A stretch of 64,000 bases of DNA from Daedaleopsis sinensis (GCA_033807695.1 CM066301.1:1178001-1242000); one strand, 5' to 3'; positions 23,887-35,239 are shown, numbered from the stretch's first letter. The notes: generated by a model from the sequence alone, not told the origin. Numbers and translations are program-made.

Positions 23887-25297
23887 GCGGCCGCTCTCGT
23901 CCTACGTACGCCTGGGGAAGTGGGCAAATGCGGGGTCGCGGTCGACGTGAGCGCTCGCGGGTCCCCGATCTCTCGCGATCGTGTGTGCACAGTTGCTGGT
24001 TAAGTACTCGTAGCACGCTTCATGATCAGGCAGCTTTATAGCTTTATTCACCTGTTGTAAACGGCCTTGTTTGGCATCGAATCGACACGAAACATGCCTA
24101 CAAACCACTGTTGCCGCGTCAGCATTGATGGAGACCAATTGAGATACCATGAATCCTGGTGCTATGGCGAGCCGCAGGAGGTATTCTTTCCCTAAAGGGC
24201 TTGGGAACTACGGGGCAAGTCCAAGGCAAGTCCACCGACTTTCGCTATACGTGCCCCTCGCAGAGGTACTAGGGGAGATTATGCTACTAAGGGTCATCCG
24301 GAAGAGCTTGCTGTCGAGCGGGGCGGTGAATAACCCTGCCGCGGCGGGGAACTCTCCGGGATCGTCTACGTACGGTGCGTTCCTTGTGTACCGACGGTGT
24401 GTAGGTGACTACTACTTCATCAAGGCTGGGAACCTCTGGGAACGAGCTTGTCTCGCGGCATTTCACCAGTTGCTAGCGTTTCATGATCACGTTACAGCTG
24501 GTGTCAAAATTAATGCCCGACAAACGCCGAGCACGCAAACGCGCGAGTCGACAAAAATCTACAGGTGACAGCACAACAATTCGTATCCCGGTCTGTGACA
24601 AATTATAGACAATATCTACACCCTACTAATGACATGTGAGCTCAATCTGTGAGTTTGAGAGGCTTATGCCTCTGGGAGACTTCGTACAATGACGAAGGAT
24701 AGCGACACGTCTCAGGCGTCTAGCAAAGACTGCTGTAGACGCTCAGATGGGTGCTCTCAGGCGCCCAAACCTGCCCTCCAAAACATACTCTGCGTGGACG
24801 AGAACGCATGTCTTCGCCTCCACAATGTTTCATGCAGCTTTCAAGAGCAGAAATAAAGCTTACTGAGATACCAAGGGGGATGTAGCTATCTTTTACAGAG
24901 GACACATCCGTTCATGCACAAATGTTGCGCTGGCGCGTTTTGCGTCATCAGCGTCTGTCGGGCATTAATTTTGACACCAGCTGTATGGCGTCCTTCGGAC
25001 GTGCAGCTTTGTCCGAGGTTAATATTTTGCACTCTCAGATGGTAGCTGCCCAAACATTGGGGGCCGTTCTTGAATGAGATTGTCGCACAGTCACTCCGGG
25101 AATCGGGATAGAGCTTGAATTCGAATACGTCGCAATCCAAAGAACGGCGGGGCATTCAAGTTCGTCAGTAATGAGATCTAAAGCTTGAGCACTTCAATGT
25201 CAGTGGTTTCTGATTCCCCCTCAATGTCCGTACGCCAGATACCGCCCAGGTGATTTATTCATCATACTCCTTAGGAGGAGCCTGAGTGTGCTCCTCC
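23887..25297. other. Intergenic region containing a MITE
   Basis: About 1.4 kb between sdh1 and the second BTB locus, which is convergent. It contains the TA-flanked element at 24495-24983. A 139-codon open frame (24149-24568) overlaps the element's left end and has no recognisable domain. Confidence 0.5.
24495..24983. mobile_element. MITE with TA target site (Tc1/mariner-like)
   Basis: A 489-bp element starts CAGCTGGTGTCAAAATTAAT and ends in the reverse complement. The TIRs match for 29 bases, then differ once, and continue imperfectly to about 50 bp. TA lies directly outside each end (24493-24494 and 24984-24985). There is no transposase reading frame inside. A CAG terminus and TA duplication are features of the Tc1/mariner/pogo group. 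Confidence 0.85.
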
Positions 25298-27259
25298 TCA
25301 GGCTTGTACTCTTTTTTTTTGCGTCTTTCTACCCATCTGTTTCTTCTGCTTGTTCTTAGCCCCGAAGGATCCATTAGCTACCGGTTGGACGAAATTCTCC
25401 TCCTTCGCTACCGCTTCGAAGAAATCCTCCTCCTTCTCCGACCAGCTAGGGCCGGGTTTACGCTCAGGGTATAGTGCCGCAGACGACGGGGTTGCTATAG
25501 GAGGAGGTTCGGCTCGCGGTGTGGGTACCATCATGCTGCTGATCCGTGGCAATGCTGTAGACGACGAGGTTGCTATATGACTAGGTACAGTTTGCAGCGT
25601 GGAGCTTGTCCGTGGTAATGCCGTAGATGACGGGGTAGACGATAGGGCTGCTATAGCCTGAGGAGGCTCGGTTTGCGGCGTGGGTATAGCGCTTATGTCG
25701 CTAGTAGTACCTGGTAGGCCGAGCGGCGCCTTTCTAGACGAGGAGTCAGACACGGGGTGGGCGACGGCGACCCGCAGGCCCAACAGGGACCGCAAGATGT
25801 CGCCAGCATGGGGCATATATCCAAAGACAATCTTATCGATGGCGTCCGGCAACTTCTGCTGAACGGCAGGATCGGCGTAATGTTGGGACAGGTACGAGAC
25901 CGCGTGTTCGCGTAGACGGGGATACTGTACCATTTCGACCTAATATTCATGGGGGGGGACAAGTGACACCAAAATCATGAATATTCATCGCTTAGCAGCC
26001 CCTTGTGACCATGGGACAACCTCAAATATTCCATTCATAGGCTAGGATCCTCTGCCAAAACGCGGTTAGCGCTCGTAAAGCGCCCGTGACATTGACTTCA
26101 AGCGATCTTCAACGACCTTTGTGACGCGGGACAGACTTCCGATTATTCAGATTCAAGACCTCTTGTGACGCGTGACATGAATATTAGGTCGAAATGGTAC
26201 AGTATCTGCGTTCAAAACAGTCAGCTCCTCGTCACTACCCACCCTAATGCGCATATCGTAGCAGAACATACCTCGCAAAGAAGCTCGAGAAGGCCTCTTC
26301 TACGATATTAGCAGGTCTTAAGTGTGAGACGATCTCCTGGTAGGCCAGATCTTGTAGCTTCCTGATGCCATACTGTCGCAGTGAAGCCGAGTCTCCATCA
26401 GCCCCACATTTAGTAGCAGCACCTGGGGGACTTACTGCTTCTGCCAGGCGGTACATAGATTTCGGAGAGCACGCAGGGGCTGCGTCGGAGGTGATGAGCA
26501 GCGCGAATTTTCTCCCGATGGCACCTTCAGAGGTGAGCGGAAGGAAGTTGATTTTGTCGGTGTAGAGATAGAAGACGCATGCTTTCAGACTGCCAAAACG
26601 ATCAGTATCGATATTCACACTACCCATCTCAAGACTCACGTTCGATGAGCCATGCTAGGAATGAGAATGCGGTGGCACGCAGACTTCTTGGGTGCCGGAT
26701 TGGGCGGATCGGGATCATCTCTACTATCATCTCTCCCCTTTCCTTTCGCCTTGGAGGGGCCCGCAATATTAGATTTGTGGGCACTTCCATCTGTTTCCTC
26801 GAATTCGTCGAGGTCGCTGTCCGTCTCATAGTCGTACTCCGACTCTAGTGCGCATTCACGAACGGGAGATGCAGAGTCGTCCAAATCCTGGGCGGTCTCA
26901 GAGAACCCCGATGTCAGCACTGACAGTCCGACGATAATGGCATGAAAAACAAGGTCAAGTTCGTGTGAGATTAGCGGGGACATTTACGTATAGCACCATA
27001 GCACTCACACTTTGAGAAATGGTCAGCGTCCTTGAGGATGGAGCCGATGGCAACGATGGGCTGAGGCTTGTCAATCCTGATAGAGCCGTCAGGATAGAGC
27101 GTTCGTCGAGTGAACGCGACGCGCGTAGAGGTGTACGTCGCGGAACTCCCGAGGTTCTAACGATTCTTTGAGGGCTCTCTCCGCAGCAGTCAAAGCCAGA
27201 GGTCTGGGGGCATCGCCTGCCATCTGAGAAGTTGCTTTGAGGGGGGTGTCCGATGCCAT
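25298..27259 (-). pseudogene. BTB/POZ-domain gene, copy 2, disrupted
   Basis: Paralogue of the gene at 1-953, with the same intron positions and phases. Exon 1 starts at 27259 (MASDTPLKATS). Later parts carry ESEYDYETDSDLDEF, HRILIPSMAHRT, CVFYLYTDKINFLPLTSEG, PKSMYRLAEA and VEEAFSSFFAR. Two lesions are visible. In exon 1, next to LYA, seven extra bases (around 27114-27126) break the frame relative to copy 1; downstream codons for TLYPDGSIRIDKPQPI resume in another frame. A 278-bp MITE also sits one base into the codon after FFAR, at the start of the last exon. The remaining 3' exon (25922-25298) reads YPRLREHAVSYLSQHY, then a Pro/Ser/Thr region with repeated SSTALPR, then a basic tail. The element's own end supplies an in-frame ATG (25933). 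Residual expression is possible. Confidence 0.75.
25925..26202. mobile_element. MITE inserted in BTB copy 2 (TA target site)
   Basis: A 278-bp element with perfect 27-bp terminal inverted repeats beginning CTGTACCATTTCGACCTAAT, flanked by TA on both sides (25923-25924, 26203-26204). Inside are three spaced copies of a TTGTGACNNGNGAC-type motif (near 26002, 26117 and 26162). Removing the element and one TA restores the exon junction expected from copy 1 (FFAR-Y), which proves insertion rather than a native intron. It has no coding capacity. Confidence 0.9.
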
Positions 27260-27916
27260 CTCGAGCGTGGTCGATACAAGTACTTTACTCTACTGGAGCG
27301 AAATATAAGAGAGTTTGCCTGTGCTGCGGTAGGGTGTGCTGCGGTAGGTTCGGAGCTGGTTCGGAGCAAGCACCTTCGCAAAAGCCCTCACCAGCACCCA
27401 CGATTATTTTGCGAGCCTGCAGTGACTGCAGAGACGATGCAAAGCCCAAGAGGCTATGGCCAGAGCAGCTTCATCCACACCTCTACCGCCACGCCCTCGA
27501 GGCGTTGTACTCGATATTCCGCTGGGTTTGCCACCTCAGCATCGAGGACGGCAAGGAGCAGTCCGACTTCGAGTATCATGGTCGCCACAGAGTCAAGAAT
27601 TGGAAAACGGGAGACACGCGCAACGTAAGTACATCGTTTTTGGAGCGTCACGGTGCGGTGCCTCGAAGCTGGTTCTTTGGGAGAATGCGTTGAAGGCCTG
27701 GTCCGAAGATAGCATGAAAAGGCTGTACTCACGCCGGGGCATGGTGCCCGGAGGAGTCGATGGAACGCATTCTTGGTCTCCGGTAAGCTACGGACTTAAG
27801 ACCGTCAACGCTAGGGGCAGGATGGGATTGATCTGTTGCGTGAAGTGGACGAGTTCGCGGATAGGGCACGTTCCTCCATGAAGGCAGGAGCTGTGGACGC
27901 AGCAGTGGTCTTGTAG
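27253..27916 (+). CDS. Hypothetical protein, three exons
   Basis: Not recognised. Exons 27253-27624, 27669-27782 and 27821-27916 join in phase with GTAAGT and GTAAGC donors and end ...MKAGAVDAAVVL-stop (TAG 27914). The middle part reads LHPHLYRHALEALYSIFRW and LWENALKAWSEDSMKRLYSRRG, an amphipathic, protein-like pattern that stays open across both junctions. The 5' end is doubtful. The only in-frame ATG (27253) lies six bases from the divergent BTB copy 2 start on the other strand, and the region 27310-27370 contains tandem duplications (GTGCTGCGGTAGG twice). A different, upstream-spliced start is likely. A CxxC pair (CSDC) occurs early. No function is proposed. Confidence 0.45.
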
Positions 27917-28172
27917 GTTGAATTCACGGAACAGCGCCACCTTCATATGCAATCTCGCTATTGTGGTGCAACGTGTGGCCAAGGACCTGCTGCGACTGAT
28001 GAGCGCAAGCTCCATGAAGAGATATGGGTTGTGTGCAGGACTGACCGGGAGTAAGCTGCCGAAGTGGGGGTTATCGTAGCGACGACGGAGAGCACTCGGA
28101 AACCACGACTCGTTCTGCACCGACCCCATTCGTATTCGGGAGTAGCAATTGGCAGTGATGTCCCTACGCAGA

Positions 28173-29463
28173 TCATGACCTACGACTACTTTTCGACGGA
28201 GCTCTCTTCTTCGCCGCCTTGACCTCCTTCTCGAACCTGCTGCGTTTCCTCTGCCTTGGCCCGTCCTCGCCCAGGTCGTCAAACGCGTCCTCACTCGACC
28301 TGGCCCGTGATCGCGCGAACACACCTTCCTTCTTGCCCCTCTGCCTCAGCTCCTCGTACCCATCTCCCAGGACACCCTGTCGTGTGCGGCCCACGGATTT
28401 GAGGATGTCCCCAAACTCGTCGTCCAGCCCGACACCGGGCGCACGCCCACGCCGGGCCGACGTCGTGCCCGTGCCGCCGAGCGCGAGGTCCGCCTCGTCG
28501 AGTGCACGCCGCCGCGCGTCCTTCTTCTTCATCACGAGGCGCGTGAAGTTCTCCTCCTCGAACTCGGTGATGCGCTTCAGCTCGCGCGCGCGCGCCGACG
28601 ACTGCGCGGGGGCCGCGCCGAGCCCGGACGTCGACTCCATGTGCGGCCGGGACGGGTCGAGGTGCGCGAGGCTTGAGAGCGCGGTGGGCACGGGGGCCCG
28701 CCGCGACCTGTCCTTGTCCTTGGACTTGTGCGGCTCGGTGTAGGGCACGGGGGCGAGCTTGGGCGGGCGGTAGATGCCCCGATGCTGCTCCGCTTGAGCC
28801 CCGCGGCCGTTTTCGTCCTCGGAGCCGGAGGCTTCGTCCATGAGAGCCTGGGGATTTGGACGGAATGCGAGGGGGTCTGCACGCGCCCGTGAGAAGGAGA
28901 GAAATGGGGGGTGGAGAGACAGCGGAGACGTACCGTTAACGATGTTTTTGTCTGTGGTGCCCTCCTCTGCGATGCGGACCAGCTTGTCGATCTGGTACTT
29001 CATGCGGCCCTCGAGCACCTTCACCTTCTCCAGCACAACTCTCGCCTCGACCATGGCGTCCACGCAGTCCCCCGCGGCCGAGCCGCGCGCCGGACGATCC
29101 GTGGCACTGAACGCGGCTTGGGGTGGCGAACGCTCCGCGAGCGTGTCGCCGATCGCACGTCGGGCCGTTAGGAGGCTGAGAGACTGGAGGTAGGAGAGCA
29201 TCATGTGGTGCTTGAGCGAGAGTAGAGAAATGCCATCGCGTGTGTCGAGTTCAGACGTGGTGCTTTGCCTGCGATAAATGGTCGATGTCAGGACAACAGG
29301 AGGATCTCAAGACTTACTTCTCTCGCAGGGACTTGACGATGTCTCTCGTCGCAGACATACTGACCCTCATCTGGTCGAGGAGCTCACAGAAAGCATGCAC
29401 ATTGTCGTCGGTCGGAGACGTTGGCACGGTGGGTGTTTGTGCTGCTACTACGCTTGTCGACAT
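28173..29463 (-). CDS. lcp5: Lcp5/neuroguidin-type U3 snoRNP protein (Sas10/C1D family)
   Basis: Nucleolar factor for 18S rRNA maturation. Exons 29463-29318, 29268-28934 and 28876-28173 total 1185 nt and 394 residues. The N-terminal Sas10/Utp3/C1D domain comprises VHAFCELLDQMRVSMSATRD, GISLLSLKHHMMLSYLQSL and MVEARVVLEKVKVLEGRMKYQIDKL. Next come FRPNPQALMDEAS and YRPPKLAPVPYTE, both typical of Lcp5/neuroguidin. After these is the charged block ITEFEEENFTRLVMKKKD, a region with the pattern LDDEFGDIL, and a basic tail (KAAKKRAPSKSSRRS) likely to bring nucleolar localisation. The start at MSTSVV is the last ATG before the domain. Lcp5 is preferred over Sas10 because the protein is short and lacks the Sas10 C-terminal domain. 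Confidence 0.85.
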
Positions 29464-31069
29464 GGGATTCTGGGGAGAGAGGAGTTTGTGAGCAAATTTA
29501 CCCGCGGACACCCGCGGACAGGTGAGAAATTTTTGATTTTGATCAGTTAACGGTTTTCTAGGCCGCCGCTCTAATGTTATCGAGCGTAATGCATGACATC
29601 TCAGATTGTCAGAGCCCAGTGCGTTTCATCCCACTTGAACATAGAGGAAAGGCCCCAAACTCACCGACAAGCAACTCAGCGAACAAGGTGATGGTTGGGT
29701 GATGGAGGCATTTTACGAAGTTGCCCTGGAGAGGTGAGCTTTATATACTGCAGCAGGACCCCCGACAATAGCGCCAAATGCCTGAGGCGATTTCGGACAT
29801 TTGGAGCCCTCTGGAGCCCCCGATGCCTGATTTTTTCGGACGTGATTTGGCCTGTCGGCGGGCTGAGGCCTGAGGAAAAATCCGACCAAAAGTCGCCCAA
29901 AATGGCGTTTGGACCGTAGTCGCCCGCGCCGACGCCCGAAATATCGCAGGCGCCGGAGGCGCCGCGCGCCGAAACGAGGTTACCCCCCTATTTTGAGAAA
30001 TTTTTGGCCTGATGCCTGGTGTTTTTCCGGACAAACGGGCTCTCAAAGTATGCCTGGTGTCTCGGACATTTGGGCCGCAAGATTATTTTTGCGGATCAGG
30101 CATTTTGGCGCTATTGTCGGGGGTCCTACTGCAGCTCATCTGCCTTCTCTTCCCACGGTCTGACACGCGATCCCGTGAGTGGAGCACTTCTCATCCCAAT
30201 CGACCCGAATTAACTCAGATCAACTCCAAGGAAAGATACAGTAGTAAGCACAAGATATTTGAATGCAACGGAGCCATCGGAGGAAAGGTACATAGTCCAC
30301 CAGGTAGAGTAGTACGACTTTTATCGATGATTCCTAGATTCGGCGAGAGTCGACACTTGATTGGTATGATGCTTGGCAGCATTCTTATGGTGCCCATGAA
30401 TGTCGGGTACCTAGTATAACTGAGGCCGGCCGGGCTCGATGAACAGGTGAAGCTCGGACAGGCACCATGTGCCTCGTTTCTCCTGCCCTAAGACGATAGA
30501 ATCATCGTATAAAAGCCTATGGACCGTTGTGGGGCTTCCTCTCGGGTGGCGCAAACTGGAAGATCTCGATAATGGTGTATGATGGCCTGCATGTCGAGAA
30601 GCCTGAGGTCGTAGTTTAGTCGAGATATAGCGAGGCGTAAATCAAAGACCATGCCCTGGTATGTTTGTCGAGCACGGCGATTGTCTAGGATGTAGTATAC
30701 GGCAGTCGATCTGTCGTCCCTACAGCATTGCGCTACTTGATGACAAGCTGCTCACGACCATGATATCTGCCAAATCAAAGTCCTAGTGCTTGCCAGCGCG
30801 CGTGAAGCCGTGAGCCGTTTGTAGCCCACGATGACCGTCGGGAGATTGCGCTGCTCCGTGGACCACATCGATATCTGAAATGTCCTGAGCATGCTATCTG
30901 TGTGGGATATGATGAGTACATATCCTGTAGAAAATGCTTGAAGCAAGGCCACGAGCGCGGCTGAGACGGTAAAAAGAAGCATGATACTGGCATATGTTTG
31001 AAGCAAAGTAGTCGATAACATTCGAGAGCAACTCAATCTTTTCAGAATTCAATTGACAGAATCAACACC
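29464..31069. other. Intergenic region with hAT-like MITE
   Basis: About 1.6 kb between lcp5 (upstream side) and the 3' end of the gene at 31070. It contains the 373-bp element described separately. The rest, including a 94-codon minus frame at 30752-31036, shows no domain. Confidence 0.5.
29755..30127. mobile_element. hAT-like MITE with 8-bp target duplication
   Basis: A 373-bp element with TIRs starting AGGACCCCCGACAATAGCGC, matching for about 24 bp and then continuing with one indel. It is flanked by the exact 8-bp direct repeat ACTGCAGC (29747-29754, 30128-30135). Subterminal repeats of TCGGACATTTGG and GATGCCTG occur several times inside, in both orientations. There is no coding capacity. 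An 8-bp duplication is characteristic of the hAT superfamily. Confidence 0.88.
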
Positions 31070-32123
31070 TCAGGCGGCCTCCTTCTCAAATTCATCCATA
31101 GCCTCAACGGCAGTCTGGGGAGATTTGCATCAGCATTGCCACTTGCGCGACGAGCATCATCACTGACCTGTGCTGCCTCTCTCACATTCTTGCGCCATTT
31201 CCCACCTGCGATATCCGCGAATATGCCCTTCCAGTGGGCCCACCGGTCGGGATGGTATCCGTCTACGCCGTCCCAGGTGCCCCCGCTCGCCCCAGGGCGC
31301 CCATGCCCCGCCGGCCAATCCGGATTCCCCTTCGGACCCATGACTTTCCTGCAAGCAAACATGGGGGCGCCAGCGTGCCGAACCCATGCGGCAGCAACCT
31401 CGATCTTGAGCTCCTGGGGCACCTCCTCGTCGCCGTCTGAGACGAGCGTGGGCTCCGTCGTGGACGTGAGCGTGAGCGCCTCGATGTTGCGCATCATGAA
31501 CATGGCAAAGAGCGACTCGTCCTGGATGTCGAGCGCCCAGACGCGTGCGAGGAACGTGTTGAGGTTGAGCCAGCCTGTGCGGATCGATGCGTAGCCTTGC
31601 GAGTCGGGGTCATCTGGCGATTGCGCCCCCGCGAGGATGTCTCGTCCTTGCGGGTTGCTGAAGCTCAGATCACGGCCATCTTTGGTGTGCGGGAAGGGCC
31701 CTGCAAAGACGATCAATGAGGTCGAGAAGGATGCAGGCCTGCGATATGATGTTCACCGAATTCCTCCCGGGCCACTGGACCGAAGAGGGGGAGGGCAGAC
31801 CAGTCCACTCGTTCTCCCCATATTTGCCAGCCTTGACCGCCGTCGGATCCATGACGCTTGAGAGCGTTCAGAATCTGCAGCAGGCGTTCGTGCGACGAGG
31901 AGTCGTCTTTGACGAGGGAGAAGAAGTCGCTCCAGAACGACCAAAGGAATGACGAGAGTCCTAGTGTGTCTCCGTCGCGATCCACCTCTGTTCCTTCTGG
32001 TGCAGCGTCCACGGCCTCTCTGCATTCCTTGATGACGATGGCTGAGACAGCGTCGGCAGACATGGTGGAATCCTGGACAGCCACGATAGCAGAGTTAACA
32101 TGAGCAGTAGCAAAATCAGACAT
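31070..32123 (-). CDS. DUF3632-like fungal protein
   Basis: Exons 32123-31757, 31700-31168 and 31114-31070 total 945 nt and 314 residues; both introns are about 55 nt. There is no signal peptide. Blocks include SFLWSFWSDFFSLVKDDSSSHERLLQ, WSALPLFGPVAREEFG, LNLNTFLARVWALDIQD, IEVAAAWVRHAGAPMFACR and HWKGIFADIAGGKWRKNVREAA. Trp-rich segments with LPLFGPVARE and NAFLARL-like motifs resemble fungal proteins of DUF3632, a family of unknown function. The assignment is from memory and should be read as probable. The gene is divergent from F-box paralogue A across 389 bp. Confidence 0.8.
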
Positions 32124-32512
32124 CGCAAAGGTTCAGAGGGATGAAGTTGACAGTAAGGATGAGTTCAACATGCATAGACTCCCGTCCAAGGAGGTCAACG
32201 TCATCATTAGTCCAGTGAGACACCGGTCATTCTCCCGACTGCAGTACATCGGACCTCCCCGCATTAGTATAGAACTTCTTAGATGCGCAGACGAGCAGAG
32301 TGTACAAGATTGAAAGCAGTTAGGAGCAGGAGGCGGCGAGGATCTATGACAAATTGACAAACCACTTTCAAGTTTAGAATGATCTTTAGCGCTAGTGACC
32401 TGCTCGGAAGCGCCCGAGCGGCGCAATATACGGTGAATTTATGTACAATTTTTTCGAATCCAACTCAACGCTACTACCTATAGCCTCCTATCCGTAGACC
32501 TGCACATGAAGC
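32124..32512. promoter_or_regulatory. Divergent promoter region (DUF3632-like gene / F-box A)
   Basis: 389 bp between two divergent start codons. No clear TATA box or repeat is seen. Confidence 0.45.
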
Positions 32513-34730
32513 ATGGACAAGCCCAAGATTAGCGAGTCTTCGTCCATCTGGTACGATACTAATCCACGGCGCAACCCCAAGCTAGCCGAAAGCACGAAGG
32601 GCAAACAGCCAACGGGCAGAAATGTGGGCAAACTGATGCTCGTCATGAGCTTGCCCGTCGACGTATTTTTAGAGGTACTACTGAACTTCATTGCGCCTTG
32701 CCTGCATCTATCATACTTACTAACGAGTTGCATTTAGATTGCATCTCACTTGCACCCTCTTGATCTCCTCCATCTCGCGCGCGTCTCGAACGAGCTGCGA
32801 GGGATGCTCATGTCGCGTCAAATGCGTAGCGTGTGGATTGTGACTCGCAAGGGATTGGAACCCCCGATGCCGGACTGTCCAAACGATCTCAGCGAACCCC
32901 AGTATATCGCATTGGTCTTTGAACACTCATGCATGGTCTGTCCATTCTCATCTCGTCACGTTGAGCGACACTACCTGACTAGTCCCCAGGCATGTGGTGT
33001 CGGCAGAGCATTTAAGGTCAACTATGCCGCACATATACGGTTCTGCAGTCCATGTTGGAAAGCCAAGTATGTCATCGCCGCCGTTGACAACTGAAGTACC
33101 ATACTTATTTGTGGTTCAGCGTCCGAGGAGGTACCACTTTAGCGAAAGCAGTCGGCATCTACAAGGATGCCGGGATTATGGAGGTTGTCTTCAACATGCT
33201 ACCGGCTGCGAAATTGATTTGTGCGCCCCGTCAAAAATCATGGTGTATCGAAACATGTAGTGCTCACGTATATTCCTATGCAGTTCCACCCCACCAAGGA
33301 TCACAGCATCGTGACGTCCAGAATGTGCGCGACAAATTCTATGAGGGAGAATTTGTCGCTGTAGTGGAACAATACAAAGAGAGACTCTCCACGCAAGGTG
33401 CAGACGCACTCAAGCAGTATGTGGAAGATCGGCAGACCCTCTGTCTGTCTAGAATTAACGTGAGTCATGGTTAGTTGCCGCCTGAAATCATTGAGCCTCC
33501 ATGACGCTGTTTTAGTTCAAGCATGATCTGGCCATTTGGGAGGCTCGATTGCAGCAAGCGAAGTCCAAGTCACAGACCAATGCGAGCAAGGACCGTAAAG
33601 CTGCGTATGTGTCGTCCACATCATCGCTTAGTTCCTATTCTGAACCGCCTCTAGCATCATAGCGAAGTTGGAAGAGCTGGGATACAAAGAGAAGCACTTG
33701 CCCCGTCGGTGGCACGACGATGGTCCCGATTTCTACCATATGCTGGAGCAACCTCGGCCACTAACCCCACGGAGTAAGCTTCCCCTCCTTCTACAACCAC
33801 TCTCGCGTAATGGGTCGCTTGTTAGTATGGTCCGCTATCCGTCCCAAACTGATAACAATTCTGGAGGCGGAACGTGTCAGGAAGGCATTGGAGGCGTTCA
33901 AAGCAAAGTGGTCCATGCGCCTCAAGCAGCTTGGGACGATCTACGCCGCGTACCTCCAGAAGGACCGCGAGCAGAATCCGTGGAAGCGCACGCTTCCCTC
34001 TGTCGCGGACGCGCTGATCCTGCCCTGCATCCTCGACCTAGTATCATCCGCAGAACCCCAAGAAACCCTGACTGAGGCACAATTCCTCGCCATCGAAGCG
34101 AAGTTCATCGACGATGCAAAGGAGTCCTACAGTGCGAAGGTGCGGCGCGACCTGGTCGCGAAAATCAAGGACAGGGCGGCCAAGAAGAAACAGGCAGCCG
34201 AGACCAGCAAAGCAGGTGGCAATAAGGCACCATCCACATCCACGCGACGCAAGGGAAAACAGCGCGCGGAAACACCCCCAGACGAGGAGGACGAGGACGG
34301 GGACGCGAGCTGGGACTCGGACGACGAGCGCGAGGCCGCCGCGGAGGAGGCTGCCGATCTCGCGCTGCTCGATCAGCACACGTCTGTGTTCGAGTGCCAG
34401 TACTACTGCTGCGTCGGCCACCGCTTCTTGAGCTACCCCGCCCTGCTCGAACACCTGCAGGGCTACCACGAGATGCAGGAGTGGGACTCGCGCTGGATGC
34501 ACGTGGCCGTGGACGACTATGCTAACGATGGCTTGGTACCGGCCGTGCTCGATATCCTCGGGCTCCCGCGCGAGACGGGCCTCCTCGAGATGCACCGCGT
34601 GCTGTCCGCGAAGGTGGGCGAGGAGTTCACGTGCACATGTGGTCTTCGGAGGAGCTGGCCCAAGTGTTCCCGTGATCCCACTGTTTTGAACCTTGGCACG
34701 CTGGTATGTTGTCACACACAGAGCCTGTAG
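32513..34730 (+). CDS. F-box-like protein, paralogue A
   Basis: Likely substrate receptor of SCF-type ubiquitin ligases. Exon 1 (32513-32674) gives MDKPKISESS and the F-box start (LMLVMSLPVDVFLE). Exon 2 from 32738 completes it (IASHLHPLDLLHLARVSNELRGML). Next is a Cys cluster (C-x2-C...C-x2-C in HSCMACGVGRA and RFCSPCWKA), possibly zinc-binding. The C-terminal half has LEAERVRKALEAFKAKWSM, helical stretches, a Lys-rich then Asp/Glu-rich linker, and a C2H2-like finger (CQYYCC...LLEHLQGYH). Several further introns interrupt 32940-33840. The 3' end is uncertain: a GTATGT donor at about 34702 suggests one more short exon before 34800. Paralogues B (49417) and C (62270) share exon 1/2 boundaries and domain order. 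The substrate is unknown. Confidence 0.75.
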
Positions 34731-35239
34731 AAATATTCATGCTGACGATGAGGCACCGCAAGGCCTATCACTTTAAAAGTCACAAGGATCGATTGTAGGT
34801 TTACCCGTTGGAAGCTTGCTCGCCTGTCTATACTCATTGTGTTGCGCTTCGCATTGGGTTTGTTAGCGAACACCAAACCACCTCTTAGTATATAGGTTCA
34901 GGCGCCTGCTATCGGGCTTTTGTGTCGCGTTACCCAACGTCCGCTCTCAAACATCGCAAAGATACCGACAAATTATTCAGTTGGTAGCGATACAGCACAA
35001 ATTTCAGCACATGTCTAGCGTACAGAGAAACCAGGTCGAACCGCTATCTATTTATACAGAAGAACCCGGGGAACCCGAAGAGACATAAAAATATCGCTAC
35101 ATCGTTCAGCAAAGTAGGCGTAAGAATACAATTCATGCGGAGCGTAACAGTTCATCAGAAATGTTCGGACGTCCAGACGTCCAAGTCCACGTGGGTCGCG
35201 AGGAGCCTCCGACCGTCTCCGAGCAGAGCGGTCGTAGAC
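34731..35239. other. Intergenic region between convergent genes
   Basis: About 500 bp between the 3' ends of F-box A (plus) and the cupredoxin gene (minus). It may contain the last short exon of F-box A. Otherwise I see nothing. Confidence 0.45.

Noticed and set aside
30752..31036. Small minus-strand ORF with a hydrophobic stretch
   Set aside because: A single hydrophobic run with no family features; indistinguishable from chance.
34044..34715. 223-codon minus-strand ORF
   Set aside because: It is antisense to the F-box A coding exon and lacks splice structure or domains.
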